Source: Bolinopsis microptera (taxonomy: Eukaryota > Ctenophora > Tentaculata > Lobata > Bolinopsidae). From it: 64,000 nucleotides of DNA. Made by a program: the position numbers and the translations under genes. Under the pieces are notes generated by a model, which searched no databases, had not been told where the DNA came from, and was given only the letters and a program-made list of their open reading frames with translations. How positions within the stretch are numbered: position 1 is the first letter of the stretch; each line of letters opens with the position of its first letter. Shown piece after piece: positions 1-13,600 of the stretch. The DNA is taken from contig NC_087072.1 in assembly GCF_026151205.1 (NCBI RefSeq), forward strand, positions 20,612,103 through 20,676,102, in the 5' to 3' direction.

Positions 1-507
1 GTTGAAACTCTACACTATAAGTAATAAGTATACTTATAGTGAAACGACAGTGGGGTCACGACGTGATACAAATCATTATCGTGATCAAACCGCTTATTTG
101 TGGGCCTGTCAGTCTCTTCAGAAGCATGAATGACCATAGTTTCTAACGTCTGAGAAAAGTTCAGAATTATTTCTAAACACCCATTTTTGAATTTTGTAAA
201 TCGGTGGTCCGGAAACGGAGTTATGGTTCAATGAAAATTTTTGGTTTAACACTGTTTGTATTGCCATTATCAGAAATGACGAAAAGATATGGCACCCACT
301 GTATAATAGTATGGGAGGTATAAGAGCAACGGTCATGCTTGCCAGCACTTTTTGTGATCTCTATAGCAACTAGTAGCTACGTAAGTAACTCCTACCCCAT
401 ATAATTTCACATCTTTGATCTTTTAAATATCAAAGTAAAGGTTGAATACGAAAACTATGAGCCACCAATAACATTAACTGCACTGCAGCTAGTATTTAGT
501 ATGACTT

Positions 508-1004
508 ATTTTACCAAAACCCATAATCATGGGTAGAGTGGACCGCTGCCAGTGTCTCTCTTTCCCAAACAAAAGGAAATGATATTAATTTGATTGACCG
601 TTCTCAAATGCAAAATGATACCGAGAATGAAATCGGTCGCTCGCTTTTCCCATTCATTCACGGCTTTCGAATTGTAATAAGTTTCGATTGATTACATCAA
701 TCAGATGCTGTAAAAATCTCTTTGGGTTGCGTTCGGGTCGATACCTAGTATTTCGGGGTAAGGGTGGTAGTTACTACTGCTGAAGTTTATTGAATCTTTA
801 TTGCCGAGTACAGCTGCCTTTGGGTAGTTTTTCTTAGTCTATTACAATTGTAAATGAATGGGAAAAGCGAGCGACCGATTTCATTCTCGGTATCATTTTG
901 CATTTGAGAACGGTCAATCAAATTAATATCATTTCCTTTTGTTTGGGAAAGAGAGACACTGGCAGCGGTCCACTCTACCCATGATTATGGGTTTTGGTAA
1001 AATA
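508..1004. repeat. Large inverted repeat (arms about 170 bp)
   Basis: The stretch 508-682 reappears inverted at about 838-1004, with only small differences near the inner ends. The roughly 155 bp spacer is single copy within this locus. A related copy of one arm plus the spacer lies inverted at about 32240-32575, so this is a dispersed repeat family. No ORF of substance is inside. A foldback or MITE-like element is likely; I could not define its termini or a target-site duplication. Confidence 0.75.
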
Positions 1005-1009
1005 TCATC

Positions 1010-2250
1010 TATTTTTGATTATAATGTCAGGGTACTTTATAAAGTCGAAATATAAACTGATATCTTCATTAATAAGGAGGAAGTTTCAACGATTTCGAAA
1101 TTTTTCCTTAAAAAACATTTCCTTGTGTTTAGGTAAGCATATCGGTCGATCACTGACTGAATATGCCACTTAATACTCATTCAAGTTGGCATTAAATTCA
1201 TATATAATGACATTAAACTGTCGTGGCAAAGCAGAATTTGTTGGAAATCACGAATGAGCAAAATTCTCACCTTTCGCGCGTGCAAACTTTGAGCGGACGT
1301 TGCGTGCGCATCCAAATTTGAATCGCCGTAAATTTTTGCATGTAATTGTTTTATATATAGCTTGATAAGCATGCAAAGTTTTAAAGTATTTCAAGAAGAA
1401 CTGTAATCACAACGGCACTCTAAAGTTGACAGAAAATGACGAAAACAGCAATTTTCAGTGATTTTAGCGATTTTCTATCAATTTGGGCGTGTCCCCACGT
1501 GTGCAACTTTTCGATTTTCAACTTTAAAACTAGCCTAATACACAATTTATACCTATAGGAAGCAGAACTGAGCTCCACAACTCAAGGCATGGCCCAACAC
1601 CAGAGAATACTAAATCGCAAAATTGACGTTTTTATAAAATAATTCTTCAAAAAAGCACAAACTTCAATGACGAATATCTTTATGAAGGAGCAAGCTAGAA
1701 AAACTTTCCGGTAGATTTTCAGAATGCTTGAACAATTATCTAAGGTAAAAATTTCCTCAGATTTTGAATACAATTACTTTTTAATGGTGTAAAATCATTT
1801 TTAAAAGTTATTACTTTGTCAAAAATCAAGTTTTAAAAACGGTTAACTTGATGACGTCATCAAAGGGTGTTCATGACGTCAAATAATTTGTTTATACAAT
1901 GTAAACTAAAGTGTAAACAATTATTTTCAAGACCTGTGGTCGGAAATGGCTGTATCTTTTATACTTTTCAATCTATGGATAATTAAATACAGGCTACAAT
2001 TGACTGGCAAAGCGTCTATCCCTGAATATATGTATATGTATATGTATGTATGTATGTATCACGACAATCTGTCGTAAAACAGGGGTTCTAGAAAACCCAC
2101 TTCCCGATGTTCCTGAAACCTGAAACTTTTTTTGCAGTCGATTTGGTCAACGTATAGACGCCCTGAAAAATTTCAGATCTCGAACTCAATTTTAACATGG
2201 TTTTTAAAGCACCTGAATATGGCGATTTTGGGTTTTTTACCGAATTTCGT
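1010..2250. other. Non-coding stretch, no gene seen
   Basis: AT-rich sequence with only short ORFs lacking coding character and a small TATG/TGTA microsatellite near 2030-2060. I recognise no gene, RNA or mobile-element terminus here. Confidence 0.5.
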
Positions 2251-2256
2251 ATAACA

Positions 2257-2594
2257 GTGCTGGCGAGTATTTTATGCAAATTTCTTAAAAATCTCAACAT
2301 AACTATTTTTTATTCCTGTCATCTTTGACATCAAATTAGAATGTTTTGAACTAAAATAAATCTGCTGAACGACTTCCGATGAGTCTTAATGTCTGAAAAA
2401 CTCCTGCCGGAGGCGGCGGCCTTCGGCCGCCGCCTCCGGCCGGAGTGCACGCTTCGCGTGCACGAAAGAGGCTTGTAACGTGTACCAAAGAGGGTATAAT
2501 AGTAAAGGGGGTATAATAGTAAAGGGGGTATAATAGTAAATGGGGTACATAGTATACCCACAATAAATGCAACGGTCGTGCTTGCCAGCACTGT
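2257..2594. mobile_element. Short MITE-like element with CAGTGCTGGC termini
   Basis: The stretch starts with CAGTGCTGGCGAG and ends with the near-reverse complement CTTGCCAGCACTG, giving inverted ends of about 13 bp. The right end (GCAACGGTC-GTGCTTGCCAGCACT) is also found at about 326-350. Another CAGTGCTGGCAAC start is at about 32224. The interior holds a GC-rich double hairpin and three copies of a GGGGGTATAATAGTAAA-like unit. The termini resemble those of hAT-type MITEs, but I see no clear 8 bp target duplication, so the class is unproven. Confidence 0.45.
2406..2461. other. Pair of GC-rich TTCG-loop hairpins
   Basis: A perfect palindrome with 16 bp arms at 2406-2440 closes on a C(TTCG)G loop. 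It is followed at once by a second hairpin, GTGCACG-CTTCG-CGTGCAC. Both stand out as almost pure GC in AT-rich DNA. They sit inside the MITE-like element, so they are probably part of its structure rather than a host regulatory site. Confidence 0.7.
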
Positions 2595-2599
2595 GATAT

Positions 2600-4650
2600 A
2601 GTATGACCAGCAAAACTATCAGCAAAATTACAAATTACAGTGTTATATATTTCAGCAAAATTAAATTAATCAAGCACGAACAAATTTTGATTTTAGGAGC
2701 AAAATTAATCGTATTAATAAGGTGGAGATCGATACTTATTATTTTAAATCAAGCTCGATTCTGTAGGGTAAATTACATTTACTTCCATGCGTAGAACAAT
2801 TTAACTTTAACAGAGTTCTCAGTTCACCAGAATCTTTCATCATCAACGCCCAATATTTCGTCAAGATACCACTATTAATTTGTCTAAACTGTTAATTTCA
2901 CCAGACAGTAAATACTCAATATTACTATTAGTATTACGCAAAACCGGGATTGATCAACAAACAAGTTCACTATATAGTATATAATACATAATATATTTAT
3001 ATGATATATAACTATATATTTTATAAAGCTGCAGCTGCTAGTGTGAGTGTCTAAAGAGTAACCAGACAAAGTGGAAACTGATCACCGCCTATATACTCAG
3101 TATGTCCGGTATCAACACCGCGCGATATAACAAACCCAAACTCTTCATCATCTTGATATGATGTTAAACATGTCAACATGAACAATTACAAATATCAGTA
3201 GTTATTGAACGATGATATTTATAAAATGACTTGATAGTTATATATTATGACACCAATACGCAGATTCTGACAGTCTGAACTATAAATTCTCTCACTTAAT
3301 CAAAGGAACGTGTAAAATTTCTGAGATCTCATGTTATGTAACTGCAAGGTATAACTCGCTCGAGAACAGATCAGCCATCTAGTTTGCAGTTCAATGAATT
3401 GGCAGCTGGGTTGTGGTGGCTACTACTGCTCGGAAAGATCGCCCGCTCTGAGAATAATGATATGGGAAATAAACGGGAAACTGCCCGAGCAGTACTCACC
3501 AGCAGTTTCATTTATGAGAGATTTCTGGGGTCATGCTTTGTGTTTGTGTGAATGACAGTGCGTGGTTAGTGGTACCCAACACCGTCAACCGCACCATTGT
3601 CAATTCGCACATGAGTTTTTTAGGCAATCAAATAACGCTTTTTTTTGCTTATTTTCCACTGGCAATATGATATCATATTGTCGGGCAAAGTTATCTGTTG
3701 ACCGCAAGCCGAGAAGGGATACCATACAGTGCTCACCCTTAGTTGTTAACAAACATATAGCTGTTTCATCATATAGAATGTGCTTGAGTAAGATCATGGA
3801 ACATTGTGCCCAAATATAGTGTCAACACTGATGCGTTACCTATATTCAGAAGAAATAAAAGTGTCGCATTTAATGAAAATATAATGATCATTAATTAAAG
3901 CAATATCAGATTTGTATTCACATCAATTAGTACACATTTCAATAAACTGATGTTACCCAAAAAAGCTTAACGAGAAAGGATTTCGAAAATGACGCCTACT
4001 CAATTTACTAAATCATCAAAGTTAATTTACAAAAACAGAACTAAAAATAAACGTACCGAACTAAAAATGGATGCCATACAATGCGGATATCCCATAACAA
4101 CGGTGCGGCACTGAAGTTAGCCCGTAGCAAACGATACAAAATTTCACTGTACGATATCATATCAAACACTTATCCGATATCAGAGCAAGGTTACACCTGT
4201 ATTACAGTAATGAGTAAGTAAGAACTGCAGGGATTCTTGTACTATTCTGTGGTGTCTATACGATTACGTAGTGGACTAATGGTAGTCGGTACGAGCACAC
4301 TGACCATATCATGAATCCTGATCGTAACAACATTCCTTTCCCATGATAGTGCTGTGGTTATCAGTGCTGCAGCAGGAATCGCTGAGCAGTCCGTGAGTAA
4401 CGCCTATAGGACTAGATAATCCGGCTCAACAACAACATACCTGAACACGCCCAATTATGATAACTATGTATGTATACTTTGGCTCAAATTTCAACTCCCA
4501 GCGGAGTTATGCGTCACCAGCTAAATCACATGACGTCATAAACTATATTTCTGTCCCCTTTCCACATTCTGCATTCTGTACATGATCACAACATGAACGA
4601 CAAGTCTCCAACTGTCAGGAACAAACAGTCCTGTCTCCATCCTGTGAACT
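2600..4650. other. Non-coding stretch downstream of EXOC4
   Basis: This is the 3' flank of the EXOC4 gene. Only short, low-complexity ORFs occur, with AT microsatellite-like sequence at 2970-3020. I see no recognisable gene and no clear AATAAA close to the EXOC4 stop. Confidence 0.45.
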
Positions 4651-4651
4651 C

Positions 4652-7600
4652 TCACAGATCAGTCCCGTTAGATTTCTCCTCACTGCTACTATCCGACTCA
4701 TTCTCCATGATCTCGTTTAGTTTCACCAAATGTAAGTTGAGCTGCTTCTCAGATCGCTTGTTGTTGTTCTTGCTGCTGCGGTTACTCCGGTAGTACAGCT
4801 GTATCAACTCTACGTACTCTGACTTGGTGAAACGCTTCTGTTGTTCCACTATATTTCGTAGGATCTCCTGGAGGAATGGGTAAATTAGTGTTTGTTGTTT
4901 TTGTCGCGATCAATGTTATGTTAAGCAATCACAAAAACTTTACCACCCAAAGATTAACACTACAGTTTATAAAAAATATTAATTTCGGTGGAGTTGTTTG
5001 TATTCTGCAGTTGTTTTACCTCAGGCTTCTGATAGAGGAGTTCGTAGTAGAACCTTGCTCGCTCCAGCTCGAGTTCGTGTGTAAGCGTTATATTTGTTAG
5101 GTTTTGTTGTAAAGCCAGGATATTTCGAGACCTGAAAAAATCAAACACTGTCATGTACGTTACGAAGCCACATGTCCTTTTTAGGTCGACCTAGTTAAAC
5201 AGATTCTGTGTCTTTGTAATAATAACTTTTGTAACTATATGCCGGATGCCAACACAAACCTACTCTATGCCCATAAATGGGCACTAAGTTTTCAAAGAAT
5301 TCGATGAAATAATTTAGGATTCAGGACTCACATTTTCTTGAGACCGCCGTTATTTATCTCTTTGATGTAACTAGCGTTGCTGATTATGACGCTGCTCATG
5401 ATGTAGCCTAACCCCTCAAATAGGAACCTGAACAGGAAATTAGATAAATAATTAAGAAAAACATACAAGTTTATCTATCTGTACCTACTACCTAGTGTTG
5501 ATTTGATGAATGAGATGGTAAATTTTCATCAGACGAATCTAATCACATGCGAAATGTTTCTAAAATTTAACGAGAACCGTGATCAAACACAGCCTTAATG
5601 TGGACGGTGGACCTTGAAAAAAGAGAAACAGGTTGGTTATCTTACTTGGTGTGGGATAGAGGGAGGAAGTCTCTTATCTTCTCCTCTAGTTGAGATAAGA
5701 ACTTGTTGAGAAGGGTAACTCCGCTGTCTGGGTCCGAGTTAACCATGTCAACTTTGTACTCTTGCTGCAAAATAAGGCGGGTTGAGGTGACGAAATTTAA
5801 AGCATAACTAGGCTATATGGAGGCATGTCTATGCCAAAGTTTATTTACAAAGGTTTCAGCAACCCTTGAAGATCTGCTTAAACAGAAACCATTTGCATGG
5901 TAAACTTTACGTTAAAAATAAAATTATTTCCAGTATTTACTAGATAAATTAAAGTACAGATAGATAGATATAGCACAATTAGTCACACTAAAATTTACAA
6001 ACTAAGCATGATAGGTAATTGTGATATCAGAATATATGACTCTCCTAAATCATAATACTTGAATTGTTCATAATAATAAATAATCGAAATAATCGAGATA
6101 ATCGAGATAATAAATAATTGAATTGTTCATAATAATAAATATATATCAGCGTTCAGAGCAATAAGTTTTTGTTTATCATTCTACTTCTAGGTACTTCATT
6201 CAAATAGCAGCTTCGTGACCAATCAGAAATAATCTGAAATCTTCAAATATTAGAGGTAGACTGCAAAGTTACATCAGATGGAAATCGCAGCAGGCGAAAA
6301 GATTGCCATTATCATCCCGAGAGGTATCTGGATCAAATGGCCGGAAGAAATTAGTGTTGTCCTATAGTTTAACGATTGGTCGAGAGTTTGCCTGATGTAT
6401 GCAGGTAATTTAGAGACCAGTTTGTGCTGTGGTAGGTTGTTCTGCTATTTTTACCCTTTTTTGACGCACCAGCTTCTTAACAAAATCCCTAAATTCGCTG
6501 CAGATGATTAGAAATGACAAGGAATTAAATGCAGATTGAATCAATGGGATTACATATACATTTGAGAACTGAATACAGTCCAAGCCTGTATAGGACTTTT
6601 TCCAACCACCATTTTCCAATAAGCCTATCGTAACATTATAGCTTACGGATGATATAAGAACGAAATCATTTAAGACCGTCATCGCCATCATGAACAAGAT
6701 TCCTTTTCGAATGTTCCTATTGGAGACTTCAGATGAAGCGGTGTCAAAGTTCTTCAAATGACGAATAGTAAGAACACTGAAAGATCCTCCGATAAAGATA
6801 AACAGACAACCGAAGCCACTTTTAGTGTACATTAACGGTAAATGAATTTCTTTTATGTAAGTTTCATTCCTTGGAAAGAATGTTTGGACGACTCTGGCGT
6901 AAGCCAAGGGTTTCTGAAAACAATCTATTATGGTTGATGAAACCCAGATCAAGAAAGATAACCCAAGGACCACCGAGAAAACTATATTTCGTTTTCTGGC
7001 AGAGGATAAAGGATAAACTATGCTTATATATCTAGCAACACAAAGAACGACCAGTAAATCCATTTCAAATTTGCTTAAGTTAAGTAAAAATTTATTTGTA
7101 AGAGAAGTCCATGTGATGAAGCTGAAGTCCAAGAGCGACGAGATGTAATAGTAGTCATCTTCATCCAGGGGTGAAAGGAGTTTTGGGATGAGAACCAAAG
7201 GTAAGTAAAGACTTTTGAGCTGATCAATCAAGCTCACAAACAGTTCAACATAATTGTAGCAGATGTTTTCTTTTGTTTTGAGTGGTAGGCGATAATGAAG
7301 GGGTTGAGTAAAATTCCGATAAGTAAGCAGAAGATGAACAGTATGGCGAAGAAGTAGTTCAGGAACACATCCCAGTTGTTGGCCTCTCTTAAGACAGGAT
7401 ATTGATATAGATCAAGGGTCACATTATAGTATTTCGCTTCAGCTTTTCCAAAGATAGCCATTACCTGTTTTGTTGATAGAATAATAGGATGTGTTATTTT
7501 ATCAAAATATAAACATGGATGTTAGACGTCATGTTGCGCTAATAAATAAACGAAATAATACGTTAAGGATTGGGTGATCAATTTAGAATAACCACACGTA

Positions 7601-10600
7601 CGTCGTACAGCCATTGATATAGTTGCACACGAAACTACTCTAAAAATAATAACTCCCTCGTTTCTAGTCGACTGAAGTCTAAGCGTATAATAAACAGACG
7701 CCTAATAACCAGCAGATAATTGGCACAGAGCATGCTAACTATTTGCACGTGGAGTAATTATTTGCACGTGGAGTAAGTACAGATGGGGAGGAATATTTTT
7801 TAATTTAGTAAATAAATAACAGCAGCTGTTCTACCTACCTATGTCACCTATGTTGAGATTCGTTAAGCTTTAACAGGGCCATCACATTGTGTGACCGCCC
7901 CACAGAGAGGAGATCTCTCTGTCATTCCTCCAGCAAAGCAGCGAGTTTGAGTTCTGAGGAGTGTAGCCCCTGATAGGCGGTGTATCCGGAAGAGATAGCA
8001 TGAACTGGGTGAGCTGCGATTTGAAATGCTCTCGGTCGCCGATGGAATTCAAATGGTAAGGCATTGCATTCCACAATTTTGGACCTGACTTGACTTACTG
8101 ACTTAGGGCGGCTTCAACGTCCGAACAAAATTTTGGGCCTATGACTGCAAATGAATTATCACACAGTGACTGATTTGCTGCTGAGCTGTGTCTACATGCA
8201 GATTGAATGACTGCAAGGTTTCCAAAACGTGGCCTGGAGACAAACTGCACGTTAATGTCGTTGCTGGTATGGTGATGGAGAATCTTCCACATATGAAGTA
8301 AAATGAACCGCTCCCTGCGACGCTGTAGAGACATCAAAGATAGCCGTTGAAGACGGTCCCAATAATGGAGATCACGCATTCCAGTAATTCTTGCGGTGAA
8401 AGCTTTCTGTACGCTTTCAAGCTCCTGGATGTCACATATTTTGGAGGAGTGCCATAGCGGGCAACAGTATTCCATTAGACTACGAACGATCGACTTGTAA
8501 AGCGTAAGCATTATGACTGGAGATCTGGTCTGAAAGACACTGAAAACCCAGGCAGCTTTTTGTCGAGCCTTGTTTGCTGCGGTCATAATGTGGGGTTGCC
8601 AAGATAGATCGTTGGAGACGAGAACCCCGAGGTCTCTTAGTTGACCTACAGGTGCGAGTGACTTGTCTTTGGATACTGAGTACTGCAACTGGTATAGTTC
8701 ACTAACAAAAGGAAGTTCGACGAGAGCACTACGCGACGTCGATTGTGTCTGTGACACATGTACTCAAACTTGTCTTTATGTAGTGCCATATTGTTTCGTT
8801 CAGACCATTTTATGACACTCTTCAAGTCGTTTTGTAAGACAGATACGTCTTGTTCAGAGGTTACCGATATTGAAACACGAGTGTCGTCTGCAAAGCATCT
8901 GATGATGGCTTCAGTTATGCAATGCTCAATATCATTGATGAAAATAAGGAACAAGATCGGCCCGTGGACTGTTCCCTGAGGGACACCACTAATGATCAGA
9001 GCGAGAAATGACAAGTGGTCGTCGACCACTACAGCTTGCTTCCGGTCTGACAGAAAAGATTCAATCCATTTGATGATTTTTGGATTTAAGCCATAGAGGT
9101 GAAGTTTCCTGATCAACAATTTGTGATCAACTTTGTCAAACGCTTTACGCTTTAGCGTAATCAAGATAATATATAGCATCAAAGTCAGCTTTGTTGGTTA
9201 ATGACTCAAAAACGTCGTCGAAATGGTGGAGAAGTTGTGTAAGGCAGCTGCGCCCTGATCTAAAGCCATGCTGTTTGCTACAGATCAAGTTGTTCATTTC
9301 TAGATGTAAGACTAGCTTTTTCCTTATGATTTTCTCAATCACCTTGATTATATGGGAGGTGGGTGAAATTGGCCTGTAGTTGGAAGGAAATGCCTTGCTA
9401 TCTTTCTTATGGAGCGGAGAAACGTTGGAGTACTTATAAAATGAAGGTACTTCTCCAGATGCAAGGGATTTTGACCAGATCAGATGAATAGGAATCGCCA
9501 TAGCATCTTTGCAATTCTTCAGTAGAGCAACTGGGATCTCATCAGGACCAGATGAAGCATTTGGATTAATATCATCAATAGCCTCGATAACATCACTGAT
9601 ATAGAATTCCAGAATCTGATCCGTGAACGGATATGTTAAATCCGGAGGAGGGAATGATGCAGCGTCTAACTCAGTTTTGGAGGGGTCGCTAAATACGGAT
9701 AGAAACTGGTTTTGTAAAAGGTCTGCCATTTCCTTAGGATGAGAGCTGATGTTACTGTTCTTATCGAACAGCATGCTGATATTCGTTTTCTTTTTTGAAA
9801 ACTTCTTGGCATAACTATAAAAGTACTTCGAGTTTGCTTTTACTTTTGCTGCAGCCTGCTCTTCGCGATGCTGAAGGGTCTTGTTAATAGCATCACGAAT
9901 TCCTATGTGGGTCAAAGCAAGCTTGTTTTGAAGAGATTTCAAACGAGTACTAGGGCAGTGAACGTCGTTCTCAGCATCACGAAGGTCCTTTTGAAGCTTG
10001 CGTTTCTTTCTAGAAGGAATCCGGACAAGTGATGCTTGCTTGTTTTTGGGAGGAATTTTCTAGGTTCTCTCATTATGACTGTCTGACTAATAATTGTATT
10101 TTTTACTCTCCATACCACTGGGTAACCAGGTAACGAGGTACTCACGGGGCAGCAGGCAATCCCTCGTGGTAAATATACAGCTGTGGGACCCCTTGAATTA
10201 AGACTTGGAGTACAACCTCCTCCCTCTCTCACAATAGACTAAACCTCCTCCTTCTCTCACATCTACACTTCATGCTGCTAATGGCAACAGGCTCCTATGA
10301 TTATAATATGTCGAATAGAGTGTATAAACTCTAGTCTATAAATATACTTGAGAGTTGAGACTGAGGTATAATGAATTCTTCAACTTTTGAGATTATCAAA
10401 TTCGTGATTTTATTACACTTAATGTTAATCAAAGTAGGCACACTTGTACTTTTAACAGTGCTTATCTGCTTAGGGTAGCTAGGCGACATAATTGTAATCT
10501 TGTGGGTCCACCAAAACAGCACTGGCGCAATGTGGGGAGTTCACATAATATGCCTAGTATCCATATAATATACATCGATTAGCTCTCGAGTCTCGATCCA

Positions 10601-13600
10601 GGGGCTGAAAGTCGAGCCTTTGCCATACCCCAGGCATCAGTGTAGTTAAATCCGTATTTTTTAAATACGTCAAAAATGCAATACGCATTTTTTGCCAAAA
10701 ATTGACGTATTTTCTAATCCCTGGATCTGTTGCACAAATCATGCCACGTACCTTTTGATCTTTTGGCTTTTGTAAATATGGTTTCAAATTTTCATCACGT
10801 TATCAACCTGGGGTTCGAATTATCCTGGGTATGTGATTGAATTATGAATTACAGCCCATATGAGATGTATGTGATGTATAGATAAGGGGATTAGGAACCA
10901 ACATTTTTCTACTTCATTGATTCATTCACGTGAGTGGGTAGAAATCTCGCGAATTTGTTATCATGCGATTTTTGTTCGTTGCAGCTTAGGTCATTCAGAT
11001 CGCATCATGTTAGTTTAACTAGATAAGATTAATCATAAAAATATAAAATTTCACATAAATTCCCTTTCACATTATTCACATTATTCACATTATTCACATT
11101 ATTCACATTATTCACATTATTCACATTATTCACATTATTCACATTATTCACATTATTCACATTATTCACATTATTCACATTATTCACATTATTCACATTA
11201 TTCACATTATTCACATTATTCACATTATTCACATTATTCACATTAATCAAATTATTCACATTATTCACGTGGGCCCCCAGTAGATATGGCCAGTGAGCAG
11301 CTGATGATCCGACCCATACGAGAGTATCGTGGCACAAACACGAGACACCTCAGTGCTAAAGAAGTTGGTAGATACAACGACCTGAACCCAGAGGAGCCCA
11401 TGACAGTGTGGTCAGTGCACTCTGGTGACGATATACCCGAATTGTGCAGAATACCTCAACTAGAAGCTCCCACTCAACTACCATTGAGTTTACGAACTGA
11501 AATACCGGTTGAGCCGAGTCTGAGGTGCTCATCTGTTGATAAAATGTTGAGGTGGGCTGAAGCTGTGAATTACAGTATGAGTGATGTTGACATAGTGGTT
11601 GGTAGGAGTATGATAAGAATGTTATGTCAGACTCCCTACCATAGAGGAAAAGGGTGGACGGTTAAGTTATACAAATACAAGAACACCCTGTACCTTCAGA
11701 ATGCCGAAGAACGCTATGGTTATTGGACAGATGCTGACGCGTATACACAGTGCAACTGGGGTCAAGTATTCGAGGACGTGATGAAGACAGGAGGCAGGAG
11801 AACGCCAGGATATGCGTGCGAGGACGTGGATATCAGGATGACACGACTTGTCCAACTAGGTCCTCTAAAGCTTCTCACCAACTCTAGCATCGACTGTCAA
11901 TTACCAGGGGATAACCAGGATGTCTTGGAGAACTACGTTGATATAAAAACAGCCGTAGTAAGTGAAACAGAATGGGAACGTGTAAAATTTGAGAGGTTTA
12001 CATCCAGGTATTTCTGGGCTCACTGTGCTCCTATTGGAATAAACACAGTCTACGTTGGACGTAAAACAAGAGAGGGAGACCTCAGAGAAATACAGATATT
12101 CACGATGAGGGATTTGGAGAGGGCTGGATCAAACCACTGGCGACCAGAATGCATGCTGTCCTTCCTAGAGGTTCTGCTGAGTTGGGTACAAGATAAGACA
12201 AGTAATGATATGACGTATAGTCTCACTTATGATGGTCAGGTATTTAATGATCCTGTGAGGCTAGTTCCTGAGGAGCAGGATGATTTGGTGAGGATTGTAA
12301 AGGCGAGTTTTCCAGAAGAGTAAAACGGTGCTATTAATGGGTCATAGCCCAGCGACAGACTGTTACGTACCCAACACTTAAGAATGGACTTACGTCGACA
12401 AGACCTCGGCAATCGTACCTTAATTGTCTGCTCCTAGTCACTAAACTGTTAACTTTATAGATAAACTCAAATATGAACTTTGCTTCAATTTCATCAAACT
12501 TTTTAAAATGTAAAAATTCATTTATTTACTCATTAGCTGAGAAAAAAATTGATCACAACAATTTTGACATCGAAATTTATATAAAAATATGTGTAAGTAT
12601 GCCCTTTGTCGTCATTTCATATAGAATTTAGATCAAGCAGCCAAAAGCTTTCCGGATATCACGAATATCAAGCTCTTTCTTTCAGAATCCAATAAGGTCT
12701 GTTATCTGTAGGCACTAGGTCTGTAGGCACTAGGTCTGTAGGCACTAGGTCTGTAGGCACTAGGTCTGTAGGCACTAGGTCTGTAGGCACTAGGTCTGTA
12801 GGCACTAGGTCTGTAGGCACTAGGTCTGTAGGCACTAGGTCTGTAGGCACTAGGTCTGTAGGCACTAGGTCTGTAGGCACTAGGTCTGTAGGCACTAGGT
12901 CTGTAGGCACTAGGTCTGTAGGCACTAGGTCTGTAGGCACTAGGTCTGTAGGCTCTAGGTCTGTAGGCACTAGGTCTGTAGGCACTAGGTCTGTAGGCAC
13001 TAGGTCTGTAGGCACTAGGTCTGTAGGCACTAGGTCTGTAGGCACTAGGTCTGTAGGCACTAGCCACTAGGTCTGTAGGCACTAGGTCTGTAGGCACTAG
13101 GTCTGTAGGCACTAGGTCTGTAGGCACTAGGTCTGTAGGCACTAGGTCTGTAGGCACTAGGTCTGTAGGCACTAGGTCTGTAGGCACTAGGTCTGTAGGC
13201 ACTAGGTCTGTAGGCACTAGGTCTGTAGGCTCTAGGTCTGTAGGCACTAGGTCTGTAGGCACTAGGTCTGTAGGCACTAGGTCTGTAGGCACTAGGTCTG
13301 TAGGCACTAGGTCTGTAGGCACTAGGTCTGTAGGCACTAGCCACTAGGTCTGTAGGCACTAGGTCTGTAGGCACTAGGTCTGTAGGCACTAGGTCTGTAG
13401 GCACTAGGTCTGTAGGCACTAGGTCTGTAGGCACTAGGTCTGTAGGCACTAGGTCTGTAGGCACTAGGTCTGTAGGCACTAGGTCTGTAGGCACTAGGTC
13501 TGTAGGCACTAGGTCTGTAGGCACTAGGTCTGTAGGCACTAGGTCTGTAGGCACTAGGTCTGTAGGCACTAGGTCTGTAGGCACTAGGTCTGTAGGCACT

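Noticed and set aside
2331-2625. Minus-strand ORFs of 73-86 codons over the GC palindrome
   Set aside because: They arise from the GC hairpin and the GGGGGTATAATAGTAAA repeats of a short mobile element, in three frames at once.
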